From Aeromicrobium sp. 9AM (GTDB lineage Bacteria > Actinomycetota > Actinomycetes > Propionibacteriales > Nocardioidaceae), in contig NZ_LR733304.1 in the NCBI RefSeq assembly GCF_902506105.1, forward strand, positions 2,093,458 to 2,157,457: a stretch of DNA of 64,000 nucleotides. Reading direction: 5' to 3'. The position numbers and the translations under genes are program-made. Shown one piece after another: positions 60,536-64,000 of the stretch (positions within the stretch are counted from its first letter, which is position 1; each line of letters starts with the position of its first letter). The notes beneath the pieces are model-generated. The model made no database searches and was not told where the DNA came from. It worked only from the letters and a program-made list of their open reading frames with translations.

Positions 60536-61645
60536 TCAGCTTCCGGTCGCCCCAACGGGAACACGACGGTTCGCGTTGAGCGCCGCCAGCACCGCCGTCG
60601 CGCCGATGAAGCAGGCGATCGTGTAGAGGCCGCTGCCGATCGGGGTGCCGTCGCTGGTGATGCCGTCCTTGGCGTCCAGGAACGCCGGGAGTGCCGACAC
60701 CCAGAGCACCGCCATGACCGCCAGATATGCGGCCGGGTAGATCTTGGCGAACGGGGTCAGCGGCTCCGGCTCTTCTCGACGGCGTAGGTGCGTGACGAGG
60801 ATCCATGCCCCGGCAATCCAGATGAGGCCGAGCTCGATGCCCAGCACCCAGGCCTGCGCCGTCACGTTGGGAGTGTCGCCGCCGAAGATGCTCGACGGGA
60901 TGCCGAACAGGCTCATCGCCGGAGGCGCCAGCACGCCGGCGAGCACGATGCGCCAGGTCAGCGACCAGCCGCGACGGGACTCCGCACCGGTCGTCGCACC
61001 GACAAGACGTACGACGAGCCACGTCATCACCCCGAACGAGACCGAGGCGAACAGGACCATGCTGTTCATCGGCACCGACGCGAACATCGGATGGTTGACG
61101 TCCTGGTTGGCGTCGTTCCACGCCCACCACTTGAGCTGCGGGCCGAGCTGGTCGAAGACCTCGTAGAACACCTGGCAGACGAACGCGACGGCGATCGAGC
61201 CGGCGAGGGCGCCGCGCCGGAAGACTCCAAGCACCCGCACCAGCTCGTACGCCAGCTGGGTCAGGGCGGGATAGATCGCGATGATGTAGAGCGGCAGGCG
61301 GTCCCACATGAACTGCACCGTGAAGAGGTTGTGGGCGAAGATGAAGCCGAACTGCTGGTCGAGCCCGAACCACTCGGGGAAGTACAGCGGGGGCTCGGTG
61401 ACGAAGAGGTAGACCAGCGGCGCGAACCACAGGGCCAGGTTGATCGGGTCGCCGCCGCGGAACCTGCGGACGGCGTGCACGAGGGCAAAGATGGCGCCGA
61501 CGATGATCAGCAGCTCGAGCACCGGCATCGTCCAGCTGGCCAGGTCGAACGGATTGCGGACCGAGATGACCGGGCTGACGTCGTGGCAGTCGAAGCCCAG
61601 CTGCCGGGTGACCTGCTCGGCCGCGTCGTCGCAGGTCGCGCTCAC
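60536..61645 (-). CDS. Polytopic membrane protein next to FAD oxidoreductase
   Basis: Membrane protein of 369 residues, family not recognised. Hydrophobic segments cluster at residues 33-53, 65-85, 105-135, 145-170, 200-225, 240-265, 275-295, 310-330 and 340-358. An N-terminal CDDAAEQVTRQLGFDCHD lies before the first segment. Conserved-looking pieces include YFPEWFGLDQQFGFIFAHN and GIPSSIFGGDTPN. The GTG start overlaps the FAD gene stop by 4 bases, so the two probably work together. A degenerate copy of its 3' half lies at 57425-58034. Confidence 0.8.
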   Translation of the reverse strand: MSATCDDAAEQVTRQLGFDCHDVSPVISVRNPFDLASWTMPVLELLIIVGAIFALVHAVRRFRGGDPINLALWFAPLVYLFVTEPPLYFPEWFGLDQQFGFIFAHNLFTVQFMWDRLPLYIIAIYPALTQLAYELVRVLGVFRRGALAGSIAVAFVCQVFYEVFDQLGPQLKWWAWNDANQDVNHPMFASVPMNSMVLFASVSFGVMTWLVVRLVGATTGAESRRGWSLTWRIVLAGVLAPPAMSLFGIPSSIFGGDTPNVTAQAWVLGIELGLIWIAGAWILVTHLRRREEPEPLTPFAKIYPAAYLAVMAVLWVSALPAFLDAKDGITSDGTPIGSGLYTIACFIGATAVLAALNANRRVPVGATGS

Positions 61646-63132
61646 GCGAGAGCGCCTTCGCGAGCATCCGCGCCTGGGGTCCAGTCCTTGCCGGGGGGTG
61701 CGAGCTGGGAGTCGAAGCCGTACGGGAAAGTGAGGCGGCCCAGCGCCGACCTGACCTTGAACCGCAGCAGCGCCCACAGCACCCGGGGGTTGCGCATCAT
61801 CTGGCCGATCGACTCGTCGAGGTTGAAGACGCGCGCGAAGTGCTCGTCGACGACCGGGTACTCGCGCGACGCGCCCGTGATGACGTTGAACATCGGCCAG
61901 GTCATCGCAGCCAGGATCCGGCGCTGCCAAGCCGGTACGGTCTCGGTGCCGGTCGCGCACTCGTAGCCACGGTCGCGAGCCATCGCCATGCCCCACGCGA
62001 CCTTGAGGTTCTTGCGCTGCGCTGCGAGCAGGCCCTTGGCGAACGACTGGTCGAGCGTCGTCGCCGACCGCAGCGCGTCCCGCAGGAGCACGGCCGACAT
62101 CGCGGCGGCGCTCATGCCCTGGCCGTAGAACGGGTTGAACCCGCAGATCGCGTCGCCGACGAACGCGATGCCTTCGGGCGCCGTGGGCAGCAGGTCGTAG
62201 CGCCGCCACTTGTTGCCGGTGGAGCGCGTCAGGTGCACCTCGGACGTCGGCGTCGACGCGGCCATCGCGGCGGCGAACTGCGGGGTCCGCAGGCGCTCGG
62301 CCGAGGCGGTGAAGTCCTCGACGGTGCGCGGCATGTCGATGCCCCACGACCCCATGCAGGCGATCGAGCGGTTGCCCTCCATCGGGAAGAAGTTGACCAG
62401 AAACTCGTGCTCGGGCGGATGCTCGCCCTTGTCCTGCGTCGGCATGAGCACCATGTGCTGCCACCACCAGGCGTCCGAGCGCTCCGCCGGGCTCGGCAGG
62501 TCGTACCAACGCGAGACGTACGTGACCTTGGCGTCGAGGGTCTTGACCGGCGTCTCCGGCCAGCCGGCCGCGACGAGCCAGTCCGATACGGACGAGCCGC
62601 GACCAAGGGCGTCGACCACCAGGTCGGCGTCCAGCTGCTCGTCGCCATCAGGCGTGGAGAACCGCACCCCGGTCACCCGGCCGTGGGGCGTGCCGCCGCC
62701 CGTCGTGTCGATGCCGGTCACCGACGCCCCCTCGCGAACCGTCGCATTGGGCAGCTGCCGCACCCGGTCTCGCAGCACCCGCTCGATCAGGATCCGCGAG
62801 GCGTAGACCATCGACAGTGCGCCCTGCTTGCGCGGCGTCCAGCCGGGTCCTTCGAGGTATGCGGTGTCCATCGACGCCACGAGCGGCATGCCGCCGGCGG
62901 CGATGAGGTCCGCCTCGAACCCTGGAAACAGCGCGTCGATCGCACGTCGCCCGGAGTTGAGCAGGAAGTGCGGGTGCTTGCTCTGCGGCACGCCGCGCCG
63001 GTGGCGGGCATCCGGTGGCAGCTCGTCACGCTCGAGCACGACGACCTCGTCGACGTACGGCGCCACGGCTCCCGCGGCGCACAGCCCGGCGACGCTGCCG
63101 CCCATCACGACGGCTCTACGACCCAGAGTCAT
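61642..63132 (-). CDS. FAD-dependent oxidoreductase/monooxygenase-like
   Basis: Flavoprotein of 496 residues. FAD motif VVMGGSVAGLCAAGAVAP is followed by VVVLERDELPPD and the second FAD contact GIAFVGDAICGFNPFYGQGMSA. The region SKHPHFLLNSGRRAIDALFPG is typical of a family of uncharacterised FAD-binding proteins related to p-hydroxybenzoate hydroxylase and geranylgeranyl reductase. The ATG has GGAG 5 bases upstream and follows hsaB by 8 bases, so it is in the hsa operon. Its steroid role is untested. Confidence 0.8.
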   Translation of the reverse strand: MTLGRRAVVMGGSVAGLCAAGAVAPYVDEVVVLERDELPPDARHRRGVPQSKHPHFLLNSGRRAIDALFPGFEADLIAAGGMPLVASMDTAYLEGPGWTPRKQGALSMVYASRILIERVLRDRVRQLPNATVREGASVTGIDTTGGGTPHGRVTGVRFSTPDGDEQLDADLVVDALGRGSSVSDWLVAAGWPETPVKTLDAKVTYVSRWYDLPSPAERSDAWWWQHMVLMPTQDKGEHPPEHEFLVNFFPMEGNRSIACMGSWGIDMPRTVEDFTASAERLRTPQFAAAMAASTPTSEVHLTRSTGNKWRRYDLLPTAPEGIAFVGDAICGFNPFYGQGMSAAAMSAVLLRDALRSATTLDQSFAKGLLAAQRKNLKVAWGMAMARDRGYECATGTETVPAWQRRILAAMTWPMFNVITGASREYPVVDEHFARVFNLDESIGQMMRNPRVLWALLRFKVRSALGRLTFPYGFDSQLAPPGKDWTPGADAREGALA

Positions 63133-63140
63133 GGAGTCTC

Positions 63141-63770
63141 CTAGTCGGCGGTGCGGTAGCGCCCGCGATGGAACAGCAGCGGGTTCTCGGCGTCGCCGTG
63201 CCCGAGGTCCTCGACCCGGCCGATCACGAGGTAGTGGTCGCCGGCCTCGTGGACGTCCTGCACCGTGCAGTCGACCCACCCCACGGTGCCGTCGATCAGG
63301 GGCATGCCGTTGCTCGTCGGCTGCCACGTGATGTCGGCGAACTTGTCGTCGGCCAGCGACGCGAACGTGTTGGACACGTCGGCCTGCTCGGCGGCCAGGA
63401 AGTTGACGCAGAACCGGCGCGACATGCGAATGGCGGCGAACGCCCGCGAGGTCTTCATCGGCAGGAAGGCGACGAGCGGCGGGTCGAGCGAGACGCTCGT
63501 GAACGACTGACAGGTCATCCCGACGGGCACACCGTCGAGCACCGTGGTCACGACCGTGACGCCGCTGGCGTACTGGCCGAGCACGTCGCGGTACGCCCGA
63601 GCGGCGGCTTGGGCCGCGTCACCGTCGATCTCGACGATCTCGCCCGGCCGCCACGCGAACATCTCGTGGGTGCCACCGAGATAGGACTCGATCAGCTCAC
63701 GCGACGGCCAGGTGGTCTGGGCGTCGGAGCTCATGCCCTCAGGCAGGTCTGCGTTGGTCACGGCGCCCAC
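63141..63770 (-). CDS. hsaB: Flavin reductase HsaB of the HsaAB monooxygenase
   Basis: Flavin reductase-domain protein of up to 209 residues that supplies reduced flavin to the HsaA 3-HSA hydroxylase. The core resembles Rv3567c: YASGVTVVTTVLDGVPVGMTCQSF, SLDPPLVAFLPMKTSRAF, RFCVNFLAAEQ and WVDCTVQDVHEAGDHYLVIG. An N-terminal extension of about 55 residues (TWPSRELIESYLGGTHEMFAW) precedes the domain. GTG 63770, GTG 63761 and ATG 63734 are possible starts; none has a strong ribosome site. It follows hsaC as in the hsa cluster. Confidence 0.85.
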   Translation of the reverse strand: MGAVTNADLPEGMSSDAQTTWPSRELIESYLGGTHEMFAWRPGEIVEIDGDAAQAAARAYRDVLGQYASGVTVVTTVLDGVPVGMTCQSFTSVSLDPPLVAFLPMKTSRAFAAIRMSRRFCVNFLAAEQADVSNTFASLADDKFADITWQPTSNGMPLIDGTVGWVDCTVQDVHEAGDHYLVIGRVEDLGHGDAENPLLFHRGRYRTAD

Positions 63771-63776
63771 GTCGAC

Positions 63777-64000
<224 letters not shown>

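Overview
The window is high-GC DNA packed with short operons whose genes overlap by four bases (ATGA or GTGA). It carries many homologues of the Mycobacterium tuberculosis and Rhodococcus sterol-catabolism genes, so it comes from an actinobacterium. The conserved order of the KstR/KstR2 gene blocks, the frequent GTACG words and the actinobacterial REP-like hairpins suggest a Nocardioidaceae-type organism (Nocardioides or Aeromicrobium-like) rather than a mycobacterium. The genus is an inference.

Region 1 (1-19.9 kb) handles the sterol side chain and is marked by near-perfect KstR operators (TNNAACNNGTTNNA). It holds fadD19 (cut by the window edge), echA19, a fadD8-like ligase operon, a DUF35-ltp4-ltp3 retro-aldolase operon, cyp125, fadA5 with a GMC dehydrogenase and an aldehyde dehydrogenase, a DUF1214/sulfotransferase/SDR/SRPBCC operon, and an SDR-CMD-SDR group. 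FadD19, Ltp3 and Ltp4 are known in Rhodococcus for C-24-branched (plant) sterol side chains, so phytosterol use is likely.

Region 2 (19.9-27.1 kb) has an LCP-family cell-wall protein, then a Ddn-like F420 enzyme, two SDRs (Rv3548c/Rv3549c-like) and echA20-ipdA-ipdB-ipdC for ring C/D opening. Region 3 (27.1-35.1 kb) has a frameshifted DHFR/RibD-like gene, the sulfate-activation set cysQ-cysNC-cysD, a 3-alpha-HSD-like SDR with a KstR box, an ArsR-MFS pair and a YciI-like gene. Region 4 (35.1-44.5 kb) is the KstR2 block: fadA6, kstR2, ipdF and fadE30 diverge from fadD3, an enoyl-CoA hydratase, fadE31, fadE32 and fadE33 around a perfect KstR2 operator.

Region 5 (44.5-52.3 kb) is mostly general: a quinone-reductase-like gene, an ECF sigma factor with a DUF6069-like membrane protein, a secreted GH3 beta-glucosidase and a hydrolase. 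It ends in a KstR-controlled divergent pair (F420 LLM oxidoreductase and OYE-type reductase). Region 6 (52.3-58.1 kb) is an AT-richer accessory island with a HEPN gene, a DUF262 gene, a membrane-anchored coiled-coil protein, a RelA/SpoT-domain protein with a tightly linked basic-tailed partner, and a PIN-like gene. It ends in a degenerate partial copy of the 60.5 kb membrane-protein gene. This island is the best candidate for an undescribed defence or toxin-antitoxin system. Region 7 (58.1-64 kb) has a MerR-ADH pair, a secreted PGRS-like glycine-rich protein, a membrane protein plus FAD oxidoreductase, and hsaB with the 3' end of hsaC (ring A/B degradation).

Across the window many transcription units share one layout: a TANNNT hexamer followed by 6-7 bases and then the start codon, with no Shine-Dalgarno. 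This indicates leaderless transcripts. At several KstR promoters the last two bases of the operator are the first two of that hexamer. No rRNA, tRNA, CRISPR array or complete insertion sequence was seen.
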